From Streptosporangiales bacterium (GTDB lineage: Bacteria > Actinomycetota > Actinomycetes > Streptosporangiales > WHST01): DNA of 45,710 nt. The position numbers and the translations under genes were made by a program. Shown here piece by piece: positions 7,813-15,494 of this stretch; within the stretch, counting starts at the first letter, position 1, and the number at the start of each line of letters is the position of its first letter. The stretch covers positions 1 to 45,710 of the forward strand of contig WHTA01000047.1 of assembly GCA_009379825.1 (NCBI GenBank), given 5' to 3'. The notes below the pieces were generated by a model. It saw nothing but the letters and a program-made list of their open reading frames with translations. It made no database searches and was not told the DNA's origin.

Positions 7813-8981
7813 GCGCCCGCCCCGGTCACGGTCACCGGCTTGCTCGCCGGCGGGGTGTTCCTGCTCCTCGTGAAACGCACCTCGCCGGCGGTGATCGACA
7901 CCGCGACGGCAGGCAGGTCGCCGTTGTCCAGGGCCGTGAACGCGTCGGACGTACTCCCGCCGACGGGTGCGTCCACGACGAGCAGGTCGGCCGGCCGACC
8001 GACCTCCAGCCGGCCCGCGTCGAGCCCGTAGACGTCGGCGACGTTGCCGGTCGCGGCCGTCACCACCTGCCGCGCCGACAGCTCGGACAGCGAGGCCAGC
8101 TCGGCCATCTGCCGCAGCATGCCGAGGGAGATGACGCCCGTGCCGGTAGGGGTGTCGGTCGCGATCAGCAGCCGCTCGAACGCACCGGCGCCAAGCGCCC
8201 GGTTGGCGATGTCGATGGCCGACCGCAGGTTGCCGGCCTGCACGAGCTGCAGCGCGATGCCGTCGCCCTCGTCCACGAGCCGCGCGTTCTCCTCCAGGTC
8301 GAGCGCGGTCGGGCCGCCGTTGACGTGCCCCGAGATGTTCGGACGCATGGCCAGCACGGCGTCGGCGGAGATCTTCGACAGGCTGCCGGGGATGGAGCCG
8401 CCGCCGGTATGTGCCATCACCACGAGTCCGGCCTCGCGCGCAGCGCGCACGACCGGTACGTAGTCCATCGGCGTGCCGAACGCGCCGAAGCCGGCCTTCG
8501 CCAACCAGACGCCGGCGGCCTTCAGCTCGGCGAAGTCGTCCGCCGTCAGGCCGGGTTCCAGCACGACGGAGCCGGCGTGCACAGTGATGCCCGACGGCCG
8601 GTAGTCGGCGAAGCAGCGCTGGGCTGCAACGGCCAGAGCCTTGATCCCCACGACGTCCTTCGGCCGGCCAGGCACGTGCACCTCGCTCGCGGAGATCACG
8701 CGCGTCGTGCCACCGTGCAGGTAGCTGTCGAGAAAGCCGATCATGCCCTGGCGCGGCGTGTAGTCACCGAACGTGGTGTGGACGTGCGAGTCGATCAGGC
8801 CGGGGACGACCGCCGCGCCCGCGACGTCGACCACGCACTCGTGGTCGCCCGCCGTGACGGCGCCTGAGTCACCGATCCACGCGACCTGGCCGCCGTCGAG
8901 GACGAGCGCGTCGCCGGGCAGCGGTGCACCGTCGGTGGCACCGGAATGGGAGTCCCCGATGTTCACCAGCGCTGTGGTCAT
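7809..8981 (-). CDS. Enamidase-like metal-dependent amidohydrolase
   Basis: 390 aa. Amidohydrolase-superfamily metal motifs are visible: DSHVHT (H66, H68), AHTGGGSIPG (H191), GHVNGGPTA (H219) and ATDTPTGTG (D276). The long stretch from HTGG to the C-terminal SRNTPPA closely resembles, as I recall it, the enamidase of Eubacterium barkeri nicotinate fermentation, which hydrolyses 6-oxo-1,4,5,6-tetrahydronicotinate to 2-formylglutarate. I infer hydrolysis of a cyclic enamide or lactam formed after the molybdenum hydroxylase step. It starts at ATG 8981, overlapping the 39-aa gene upstream, and its stop overlaps the dimeric-barrel gene. Confidence 0.75.
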   Translation of the reverse strand: MTTALVNIGDSHSGATDGAPLPGDALVLDGGQVAWIGDSGAVTAGDHECVVDVAGAAVVPGLIDSHVHTTFGDYTPRQGMIGFLDSYLHGGTTRVISASEVHVPGRPKDVVGIKALAVAAQRCFADYRPSGITVHAGSVVLEPGLTADDFAELKAAGVWLAKAGFGAFGTPMDYVPVVRAAREAGLVVMAHTGGGSIPGSLSKISADAVLAMRPNISGHVNGGPTALDLEENARLVDEGDGIALQLVQAGNLRSAIDIANRALGAGAFERLLIATDTPTGTGVISLGMLRQMAELASLSELSARQVVTAATGNVADVYGLDAGRLEVGRPADLLVVDAPVGGSTSDAFTALDNGDLPAVAVSITAGEVRFTRSRNTPPASKPVTVTGAGA

Positions 8982-9097
8982 CGCATCCCTTCACCGGCGA
9001 CACCGGCCGGTGCGTAGTCGTCGACCTCGATCGCATCGTCCCACACGATGTCGGCGTCGAGCTCGATCTCTGTTGGTTCGGCGAGCAGAGCACTCAT
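8978..9097 (-). CDS. 39-aa acidic small protein, coupled on both sides
   Basis: ATG 9097 overlaps the stop of the PF06684 gene (ATGA at 9097-9094), and its own TGA (8980-8978) overlaps the amidohydrolase ATG at 8981. The peptide begins MSALLAEPTEIELDADIVWD and ends GVAGEGMR. It carries 11 Asp/Glu against one Arg and no Lys. It has no signal peptide or membrane segment. No family is recognised. The exact nesting between two coupled genes is good evidence that it is translated; it may be a subunit, an adaptor or only a coupling device. Confidence 0.65.
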   Translation of the reverse strand: MSALLAEPTEIELDADIVWDDAIEVDDYAPAGVAGEGMR

Positions 9098-9666
9098 CGC
9101 ACACCATCCCCTACCGCGTCTTCGAGACTGAGGCCACCAACCCGGTGATGCACCCTGCCGCCACTGGACAGCACGATGGCCACGACGATCTCGGCCGGAC
9201 GCGGCGCGTCCGCGATGCAGAGCGTCATGGCGTCGTAGTGCGAGCGCACGAACAGCGCGTCCTTGTAGGCGAGCGGGATGTCCAGCGCGGTGCCGGCGGC
9301 TCCGACCTTCGTGGCCGAGCTCACCCAGGCCGCACCACCGCCCACGCCGGCGCGCAGGGCGTCACCGAACGGCGTGGTCAGGCACGCCACCCCGTGTTCC
9401 TGCTCGCCCGAGGTGCCGACGATGGCGCCCTTGCCGTAGCCCTCGGCGCGGCCGCCGAGCAGCTCGATGCCCTGCCGGGTGAGCTCCGCGCCCAGCTCCG
9501 CGCTCGGCCCGATGAGCTCGGCGAGATCCGCCGCGTAGCCGTCGGCGTACAGGTTCGCGATCACCGCCGCGACGACTGCCTTGCGCAGCGGTACCGCGGC
9601 GACCGGCCCGCCGTCGTGGCTGATCTCCTCCACCGCATGGAACCGCTTGCGGATCTGGTAGGCCAC
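9094..9666 (-). CDS. PF06684 (DUF1185, 'amino acid synthesis') family protein
   Basis: 190 aa with a GTG start at 9666 behind GGGAGGTGCA. Family landmarks: GYGKGAIVGTSGEQEHG (about 76-92), a GVGGGAAWVSSATKVG loop, VRSHYDAMTLCIADAPRP and the C-terminal GGRVHHRVGGLSLED. Structures of this family show a chorismate-mutase-like variant fold; the reaction is not established as far as I know. It heads the minus-strand block, directly next to the divergent promoter shared with the HpaB gene, so it likely acts on a pathway intermediate. Confidence 0.85.
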   Translation of the reverse strand: MAYQIRKRFHAVEEISHDGGPVAAVPLRKAVVAAVIANLYADGYAADLAELIGPSAELGAELTRQGIELLGGRAEGYGKGAIVGTSGEQEHGVACLTTPFGDALRAGVGGGAAWVSSATKVGAAGTALDIPLAYKDALFVRSHYDAMTLCIADAPRPAEIVVAIVLSSGGRVHHRVGGLSLEDAVGDGVR

Positions 9667-9689
9667 TGCACCTCCCGAGCAACTGTTGC

Positions 9690-9738
9690 TTGACCACGAG
9701 TAGATGACAAAAGTAATTTACAAAAGTCATCTAATCAA
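9690..9738. promoter_or_regulatory. Divergent promoter with a 31-bp palindromic operator
   Basis: The palindrome at 9702-9732 has outer arms AGATGAC/GTCATCT and a central GTAATTTAC, both centred on 9717; the AAAA stretches between them do not pair. It also holds a direct repeat of ACAAAAGT. Plus-strand promoter: TTGACC (9690-9695), 18-bp spacer, TAATTT (9714-9719). Minus-strand promoter: TTGATT (9738-9733), 17-bp spacer, TACTTT (9715-9710). Both -10 elements lie inside the palindrome, so one bound protein could control both directions. Confidence 0.65.
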
Positions 9739-9757
9739 GATCTCGAGGCAGGTGGTC

Positions 9758-11233
9758 ATGCGCAGCGGTGTCGAGTACGTCGAGGGCCTACGCGACGGCA
9801 GGAGCGTCTACATCGACGGCGAGCGCGTCTCCGACGTCACCACACACCCCGCGTTCCGCGGCGCGGTGCGTTCGGTCGCACACCTGTACGACTTCGCGTC
9901 GGACCCCGCGAACCGTGAGGTGATGACGTACACCTCGCCGGAGACCGGCAACGCGCACAACGTCGCCTTCCTCCTCCCCCACAGCACCGAGGACCTCGCC
10001 AGGCGCCGCCGTGGCCTGCGGCTGTGGGCGGAGCAGACGTACGGCCTGATGGGCCGCTCCCCCGACCACGTCGCGGGCTTCCTCACCGGTTTCGCCGCGG
10101 CACCGCACGTCTTCGACGGCGACTTCGCCGCCAATGTGGTGAACTTCCACAGGTACGCGGCGGAGAACGACATCTACGCCGCCTACACGATCGTGCCGCC
10201 GCAGATCGACCGCGGCAAGCCGGCACACCAGCAGGCCGACCCGCACCTGTACGCCGGCGTCAAGGAGGAACGCGACGGCGGCATCGTGATCAAGGGCGCG
10301 CAGATGCTCGGCACCGGCGCGGTGCTCGCGGACTGGATCCAGCTCAGCAGCATCGTGCCGCTGCGCCCCGGCGACGAGAACTACGCGATCTCCGTCGTCG
10401 TGCCGGTCTCCGCGCCCGGCGTGAAGATCTTCCCGCGCCGGTCGTACGCGCACGCCGCGACCAGCAGCTACGACTACCCGCTAGCAAGCCGGTTCGACGA
10501 GACCGACTCGCTGGTCGTGTACGACGACGTGTTCGTCCCCTGGGAACACGTCTTCGTCTACCGCGACCTCGACCGGGTGCAGGCGCAGTGGTGGCAGACG
10601 CCGGCCTGGCTGCTCGGCAACCTGCAGGCGCAGGTCCGGTTGGCCACCAAGCTCGACCTGCTCACCGGCGTCGCTGCCAAGGTGGCCGCGATGAACGGCG
10701 TGGACAAGCTGCCCCCGGTGCAGGGCACCCTCGGCGAGCTCGCCGCGCACGCGACGATGACCAACGGTCTCGTCCTCGCCGCCGAGTACGACTGCGAACT
10801 GGACGACAACGGCGTCGCCTGGCCGGGTAGCGCGCTCACGTTCGCGAACACCACGCTGCAGCCGGAGATCTACGGCAAGCTGCTGCACCTGGTACGTGAC
10901 CTGTGTGGCGGTGGGCTGATCCAGCTGCCGGCGACGGTGAACGACCTGCGCGACCCGGAGATCGCCGAGCAGCTCGGCCGCTACGTCCAGTCGCCGGGCA
11001 CGCCGATGCCGGAGCGGGTCAAGCTGCTCAAGCTCGCCTGGGACCTGGTGGGTTCGGAGTTCGCCAGCCGGCACCACCAGTACGAGATGTTCTACGCGGG
11101 TGCGCCGTTCGTGGTGAAGATGCGGATGGCGAACAACTACGACTTCGACATGGCAACCGGGCTGGTGGACTCCGCACTGGCCGGCTACGGGGTGTACAGC
11201 GACAACGAACCCGAGGCGACGGCGGTGGTCTGA
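9758..11233 (+). CDS. HpaB-family flavin-dependent monooxygenase (4-hydroxyphenylacetate 3-hydroxylase-like)
   Basis: 491 aa from ATG 9758 (MRSGVEYVEGLRDGR). An upstream in-frame ATG at 9704 lies inside the operator and is rejected. The N-terminal RDGRSVYIDGERVSDVTTHPAF (residues about 10-31), the middle VNFHRYAAENDIYAAYTIVPPQ region and the C-terminal GSEFASRHHQYEMFYAG are typical of HpaB-type FADH2-dependent oxygenases. Members hydroxylate phenols, and relatives attack pyrrole or other heteroaromatic rings. It is followed by a flavin reductase overlapping by 1 nt (TGATG), so this is a two-component system. The substrate is inferred to be a hydroxylated ring from the adjacent pathway. Confidence 0.9.
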   Translation: MRSGVEYVEGLRDGRSVYIDGERVSDVTTHPAFRGAVRSVAHLYDFASDPANREVMTYTSPETGNAHNVAFLLPHSTEDLARRRRGLRLWAEQTYGLMGRSPDHVAGFLTGFAAAPHVFDGDFAANVVNFHRYAAENDIYAAYTIVPPQIDRGKPAHQQADPHLYAGVKEERDGGIVIKGAQMLGTGAVLADWIQLSSIVPLRPGDENYAISVVVPVSAPGVKIFPRRSYAHAATSSYDYPLASRFDETDSLVVYDDVFVPWEHVFVYRDLDRVQAQWWQTPAWLLGNLQAQVRLATKLDLLTGVAAKVAAMNGVDKLPPVQGTLGELAAHATMTNGLVLAAEYDCELDDNGVAWPGSALTFANTTLQPEIYGKLLHLVRDLCGGGLIQLPATVNDLRDPEIAEQLGRYVQSPGTPMPERVKLLKLAWDLVGSEFASRHHQYEMFYAGAPFVVKMRMANNYDFDMATGLVDSALAGYGVYSDNEPEATAVV

Positions 11234-11766
11234 TGACGGCAGGCGGTCAGGTGCCCGAGCAGGGCCAGTTCCGGGAGTCGATGTCGCTGCTCGCGGTCGG
11301 CGTGACCATCGTGACGACGACCACGCCGACCGGTCCCGCCGGCATGACCGCCTCCGCCGTCTGCTCGCTGTCGCTCGAACCGCCCCAGCTGCTCGCCTGC
11401 ATCCAGCGCTCGCTGCCGACCCACCGGGCGCTCGGGGACAGCGGGAGCTTCGCGGTGAACGTACTCGGCGAGGAGCACGTCGAGCTGGCCAGGAGGTTCG
11501 CCACGTACGGCGCCGACCGGTTCGCCGGCGTGCCACTCGTCACCCGGCAGCCGCCCGTGCTCTCCGCCGCTATCGCGTACTTCAGCTGCACGGTCGTGGA
11601 GAGCCATCCGGGCGGCGACCACTCCATCTTCGTCGGCACGGTCACCGAATGCGGGCACCAACCCGGCCGACGCCCGTTGCTCTACTTCGACCGGCGGTTC
11701 GGCGCGCTCGAGGCACCCGAGGACCAGCTGCTCAAGTCGTGGTCCGCCACCGGGCCGTTGGTGTGA
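11233..11766 (+). CDS. Flavin reductase, partner of the HpaB-type oxygenase
   Basis: 177 aa starting at ATG 11233 within the TGATG overlap. It has the flavin-reductase pattern: FRESMSLLAVGVTIVTTTTP, the FMN-contact segment GMTASAVCSLSLEPP, GSFAVNVLGEEH, DRFAGVPLV and the C-terminal GDHSIFVGTV followed by LLYFDRRFG. It should supply FADH2 or FMNH2 to the oxygenase encoded just upstream. It is clearly distinct from the reductase at 764-1261, whose sequence differs at almost every variable position, so the two may serve different oxygenases. Confidence 0.9.
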   Translation: MTAGGQVPEQGQFRESMSLLAVGVTIVTTTTPTGPAGMTASAVCSLSLEPPQLLACIQRSLPTHRALGDSGSFAVNVLGEEHVELARRFATYGADRFAGVPLVTRQPPVLSAAIAYFSCTVVESHPGGDHSIFVGTVTECGHQPGRRPLLYFDRRFGALEAPEDQLLKSWSATGPLV

Positions 11767-11770
11767 GATG

Positions 11771-12682
11771 TCAACCCACCGCTACCGCATCGGGCGTCAG
11801 GCCGGCGTCGGCGAGGAACCGGCCGATCGCCGCGTCGTCCGCCTCGGCGACCGGCTCGAACGGCGGCAGGCCGACGCCGATGTCGATGCCGAGGTGTCGC
11901 ATGGCGCACCGCATGACGGGCGTCAGCCCGTACGCCGACCAGCGGCTGGGGAACTCCGCGAACACCGCCTGCGCAGTGCGGGCGGCGGCGATGTCGCCGG
12001 CGTCGAAGGCCCGCAGTACGCGACTGCCGAGCAGCGTCGCGGGTGCCGGCATCATGGCGCCCGAGCCACCCTGCAGCAGCGTGGCGAGCAGCGGCTGCAT
12101 GGTCGTCAGGTACCGCGCGTTGCCGGCCAGGTCGATCTCCGCGATGAGCCTGCCGATGCGCGACATGTCGCGCGAGCTCTCCTTGAACCCCACGACGCCG
12201 TCCAGCTCGCTGATCCTGATCAGCGCCTGCACAGAAGGGTCGGAGCCGCGCGACGGGTTGTGGTAAACCACCACCGGCAGCGGGCTCACCTCCGTGACCC
12301 GCTCGAAGTACGTCACCACCTCGCGGACGCTGGCTTCCGGCCCCCACGGCCGCTTCGGCAGCAGCACCTGGACGTACGTGGCGCCGGCGTCGGCGGCGAG
12401 CTCGGCCAGCTCGGCCACCTCGGCGATCCGCGCACTCGAGGCACCGGCGAGCACCGGCACCCGACCAGCCACGGCCGCGATGCCGTGCCGCAGCCAATGC
12501 CTGCGGTCGACATCGGAGAGCAACCGGTACTCGGAGACCTCGGCGCCGAGCACCGAGATCGCATCGCAGTGGCCGGCCATGAAGTCGAGCTCGCGTGCGA
12601 GCGCCGTCTCGTCCACCCGACCGTCGGGCGCGAACGGCGTCAAACAGGCACCAACCACACCGCGCAAAGTGTCGACACCCAC
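11771..12682 (-). CDS. DHDPS/N-acetylneuraminate lyase family aldolase or lyase
   Basis: 303 aa from GTG 12682, chosen because AGGAGG lies 5 nt upstream; the frame is open to 12772 but those 30 codons cross the promoter. Schiff-base residues are present: VVVYHNPSRG (Tyr140) and GVVGFKESS (Lys167). The usual GGTTGE/GGSTGE loop reads VLGAEVSEY, so it is not an ordinary DapA. Such class I lyases cleave or form C-C bonds of 2-oxo acids. It converges on the flavin reductase gene (4 bp apart) and is divergent from the GlcG-like gene, so it probably handles a pyruvate- or semialdehyde-yielding step. Confidence 0.85.
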   Translation of the reverse strand: MGVDTLRGVVGACLTPFAPDGRVDETALARELDFMAGHCDAISVLGAEVSEYRLLSDVDRRHWLRHGIAAVAGRVPVLAGASSARIAEVAELAELAADAGATYVQVLLPKRPWGPEASVREVVTYFERVTEVSPLPVVVYHNPSRGSDPSVQALIRISELDGVVGFKESSRDMSRIGRLIAEIDLAGNARYLTTMQPLLATLLQGGSGAMMPAPATLLGSRVLRAFDAGDIAAARTAQAVFAEFPSRWSAYGLTPVMRCAMRHLGIDIGVGLPPFEPVAEADDAAIGRFLADAGLTPDAVAVG

Positions 12683-12715
12683 CAGGGCCTCCTGAACAGC
12701 GGTCGAATTCACCCC

Positions 12716-12744
12716 ATGACAAAGAGATTGTATGACCGTATTAT
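12716..12744 (+). promoter_or_regulatory. Promoter with operator-like motif for the GlcG-like gene and transporter
   Basis: ATGACA (12716-12721), 17-bp spacer and -10 TATTAT (12739-12744). TTGTATGACCG immediately precedes the -10 and fits the FCD-GntR half-site rule yGTM-N-KACy in full. About 15 of 19 positions agree with the minus-strand promoter at 6588-6604, which suggests one regulator for both units. Confidence 0.5.
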
Positions 12745-12771
12745 AGGCCGCACGCAGAGGAGGATCGGCCA

Positions 12772-13215
12772 ATGTTGACCACCCGCCGCTTGGATATCGC
12801 GGACGCCAGATGCATTCTGCGCGGCGCGGCAGAGCACGCCGACCGTATCGGGGTGCCGATGTGCAGCGCAGTGGTCGACGACGCGGGCGTCCTCATCGCG
12901 TTCGAACGTCTCGACGGCGGCAAGGTCTCCAGTGTCGCGATCGCGATCGACAAGGCCTTCACCGCGGCCGCAGCGCGGAACACCACCGCTTTCTACGGCG
13001 ACGACGCCAACCCGAACAGTCCCGGATGGCGGATCAGCGGTACGAACGGCGGGCACTTCTCCACCATCGGCGGCGGCATCCCCGTCGTCGTCGACGGCGC
13101 GGTGGTCGGGGGCATCGGAGTGAGCAGTGGCACCGCCACGCAAGACGTCGAGGTAGCCGAAGCGGCACTCGACTACTTCCTACGCGAGTCACCCCTCGGC
13201 TCGCCGGCTCACTGA
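12772..13215 (+). CDS. GlcG/HbpS-like (DUF336) protein
   Basis: 147 aa from ATG 12772 behind AGAGGAGG. It contains the family's MCSAVVDDAGVLIAFERLDGG (about 30-50), SVAIAIDKAFTAAAARNTT and the GGGIPVVVDGAVVGGIGVSSGT motif (about 99-120) followed by DVEVAEAAL. GlcG/HbpS-type proteins bind haem or small ligands, and many members sit in aromatic or glycolate catabolic clusters without a proven role. There is no signal peptide, so it is cytoplasmic. It is followed after 60 bp by the MFS transporter and probably shares its transcript. Confidence 0.88.
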   Translation: MLTTRRLDIADARCILRGAAEHADRIGVPMCSAVVDDAGVLIAFERLDGGKVSSVAIAIDKAFTAAAARNTTAFYGDDANPNSPGWRISGTNGGHFSTIGGGIPVVVDGAVVGGIGVSSGTATQDVEVAEAALDYFLRESPLGSPAH

Positions 13216-13275
13216 GCCGTTCCCTCACCCAACCGTCCGACGACCTCACACGAACAAGGCGGGTGCAGTCGGGAA

Positions 13276-14613
13276 ATGAACGTCGAAAACCCTACGAACA
13301 GACCCAGTGCAGGACAGCAAACGAGCACCGGCGTCTCACGCAGCGACAGGCGCAATGGCTTCATCGCCGCATGGTTCGGCTGGTGTCTCGATGGTTTCGA
13401 GACCTACGTCGCCGTCCTCGTCGGCCAGCAGGTCGTCGCCGGTTTGGTCGGGCCCGACGCCTCGGCGTTGTACTTCGCCGGCATCCTCGCGGTGACGCTG
13501 GTCGCCTGGGCAGTCGGCGGCATGGTCTCCGGTGTCCTCGCCGACTACTTCGGGCGCAGGCGCGTCCTGATGTTCTCCATCATCTGGTACGCGGCGTTCA
13601 CCGGACTCACGGCGTTGGCGCCGAACTACTGGTTCTTCATCGCGTTCCGCTTCCTCACCGGGCTCGGCATGGGCGCGGAGTGGGCGCCGGGGGCGGCGCT
13701 GGTCTCCGAGATGTGGAAGGACAAGAGCCGCGGCCGGGGCATCGCGTTCCTGCAGGGCGGCTTCGGCGTCGGCTTCCTGCTGGCGACCGCGGTGTGGATC
13801 TTCGTCCAGGGCGGCCCGGGCTCGTGGCGCTACATGTTCCTGATCGGCGTGCTGCCGGCAGTGCTGGTGCTGTTCATCCGCAGGTACGTCAGGGACCCGA
13901 AGCTGTGGACCGACGCCGACGACGCGCGCCGCGCAGCCCGCAAGCGGCGCCGTGAGGGCACCGAGCTCAGCGACGCCGACAAGGCACTCACCAGGTTCAC
14001 CGTCGCGCACCTGTTCCACGAGCCGATCCTGCGCCGACGCATCTTGATCCTGCTCGTGCTCGCCACGACGACTCTCGGCGGCTGGTGGGCGGTCTCTACC
14101 TGGGTGCCCCAGTTCGGCGCGGCCATGGCCGCCGAGAACGGACTCGACCCGGTGGCCACTGCGACGTCCACGGCGTTCTGGTACAACGTCGGCGGCATCA
14201 TCGGCTACTTCTCGATGGGCTTCCTGAACGACTTCTTCGGCCGAAGACCGACGATGTTCGCGTACTTCATCGGTGCGCTGGTGATGAACGTGGTGCTGTT
14301 CATGTTCGCCACACCGGCGACCCTCTTCATCGCGGCCGCGGCGAACGGGGTCTTCACGCTCGGCCTGTTCACCTGGATGGCGACCTGGCCGGTCGAGCTG
14401 TTCCCCACCCACGTGCGCGGCACGGCGATCACCATCGTGTTCAACTCGACCAGGATCATCGTGGCGGCGGCCACGATGGTCTCCGGCCTCCTCGTGAACG
14501 CGTTCGGCGCAGTGAGCACCGCAGCGCTGGTGATCGGGATGATCTACATCCTCGGCCTGGTGTTCACCTTCCTCGCCGGGCCGGAGACGAAGGGCAAACC
14601 GCTGCCCAGCTGA
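13276..14613 (+). CDS. MFS transporter, aromatic acid/sialate-type H+ symporter
   Basis: 445 aa with about 12 predicted hydrophobic segments. MFS signatures: DYFGRRRVLMFS in the loop between TM2 and TM3, RFLTGLGMGAEWAPGAALVSE in TM4, and the second-half copy DFFGRRPTMF. The segment GWCLDGFETYVAVLV in TM1 (Asp in the FDGFD-like site) resembles the acidic motif of aromatic-acid and sialate symporters. It is likely the importer for the island's growth substrate. The start has only a weak ribosome site (GGGAA); a later start is possible. It is followed by a strong hairpin. Confidence 0.88.
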   Translation: MNVENPTNRPSAGQQTSTGVSRSDRRNGFIAAWFGWCLDGFETYVAVLVGQQVVAGLVGPDASALYFAGILAVTLVAWAVGGMVSGVLADYFGRRRVLMFSIIWYAAFTGLTALAPNYWFFIAFRFLTGLGMGAEWAPGAALVSEMWKDKSRGRGIAFLQGGFGVGFLLATAVWIFVQGGPGSWRYMFLIGVLPAVLVLFIRRYVRDPKLWTDADDARRAARKRRREGTELSDADKALTRFTVAHLFHEPILRRRILILLVLATTTLGGWWAVSTWVPQFGAAMAAENGLDPVATATSTAFWYNVGGIIGYFSMGFLNDFFGRRPTMFAYFIGALVMNVVLFMFATPATLFIAAAANGVFTLGLFTWMATWPVELFPTHVRGTAITIVFNSTRIIVAAATMVSGLLVNAFGAVSTAALVIGMIYILGLVFTFLAGPETKGKPLPS

Positions 14614-14634
14614 CGACGACCGACGAACAGCATG

Positions 14635-14670
14635 CTCGGTGCCGGCACGACAAACTGTGCCGGCACCGAG
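14635..14670. terminator. Hairpin terminator, 14-bp perfect stem
   Basis: CTCGGTGCCGGCAC, 8-nt loop, GTGCCGGCACCGAG. It lies 21 bp after the MFS stop and 12 bp before the end of the convergent frameshifted gene, so it can serve both strands. There is no U-tract, as is common in actinobacteria. Confidence 0.8.
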
Positions 14671-14682
14671 TCACCAGCCGGC

Positions 14683-15132
14683 CTATTCGGCCCCGGCGGG
14701 TCCTTCCGTGATCGCGAACATGCTGAAGGTCGCTGAAACGTCTCCCGCACCCTGTACGTAGTGGACTTCACAGTCCAGGGTGCCTGCGCCGGTAAACAGG
14801 AACGTGTGCACGCTGCTGCGCGGCTCGCCCTGCGGATGCTCTGCCCGAAGGCGGAGCGCCTCCGGATAGACAAGGTCGCAGGGCTCCTCTACACCGGACG
14901 CGGAGTACTTGCCAGCGTCTGGAAAGAGATGCATTTCCCGCAGCTCCACACACCAGAGCCAGGACCACGAAACCCGCGATCCCGGCGATCAGCCACGGCC
15001 GGCCGCGGCGCTTCCGCCGGCCGGGCCCAGCCTGGTTGCTCGGCTCAACGCGCTCGCCAGGCCCACCCGGCTCGGGCATCGAGGGATGCGACCGCTCAGG
15101 GCCCCGTCATCGACATTCGGTAGTCCGCTCAC
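14683..15132 (-). pseudogene. Frameshifted membrane-anchored hypothetical protein
   Basis: A good ribosome site (AGGGAGG) precedes GTG 15132 (VSGLPNVDDGALSG). The coding signal then moves to another frame from about 15079 (MPEPGGPGER, basic RRKRRGR, then the membrane segment WLIAGIAGFVVLALV). It moves again at the GTGTGTG tract near 14950 into ELREMHLFPDAGKYS, ending at 14683. The first and last frames are the same, so two compensating indels would restore one protein of about 150 aa: short cytoplasmic N-terminus, one membrane helix, extracytoplasmic C-terminal domain. It may be decayed, or these may be sequencing errors. No family is recognised. Confidence 0.6.
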
Positions 15133-15494
15133 TGCGCCTCCCTCATGGCACTGCGTCAGACGACAACTAGCATCCTGTCACCGCCGACAGCTCGCCGATT
15201 CGGCCTCAGCCGAATCGGCCCCAGGGGCGGATGTGCGCTTGGGACAGACCAATGCGGATGCGGCGCCCGGCTGCGCGGTCGATATCGTGCCGTCTCGATC
15301 GCATCCACCGGTGCGAACTCGGGCACCTGGGAGGTGCTCGGGAGTCACCACATTCCATGGCCAGCCATCCTCGTTCACGAACCGAGAACGATCACCGCGC
15401 GCGCCGCAGCGCACGGCCAGCCACCACCACGTCCGCCGAGGTTGCCGCAAGGGCCCGGCGTGGCTATCGCGAGCTTGCCCCCGGCGGCGCGTGG
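15133..15494. other. Intergenic stretch without a convincing gene
   Basis: 362 bp between the frameshifted gene and the BKACE stop. Several open frames cross it on both strands, but none has a ribosome site, a plausible protein composition or a recognisable family. I see no strong hairpin or promoter beyond the upstream ribosome site of the neighbouring gene. Confidence 0.5.

Noticed and set aside
9704-9757. An earlier in-frame start for the HpaB-type oxygenase.
   Set aside because: It would place the -10 element and the palindrome inside the gene and adds residues (MTKVIYKSHLIKISRQVV) with no family counterpart.
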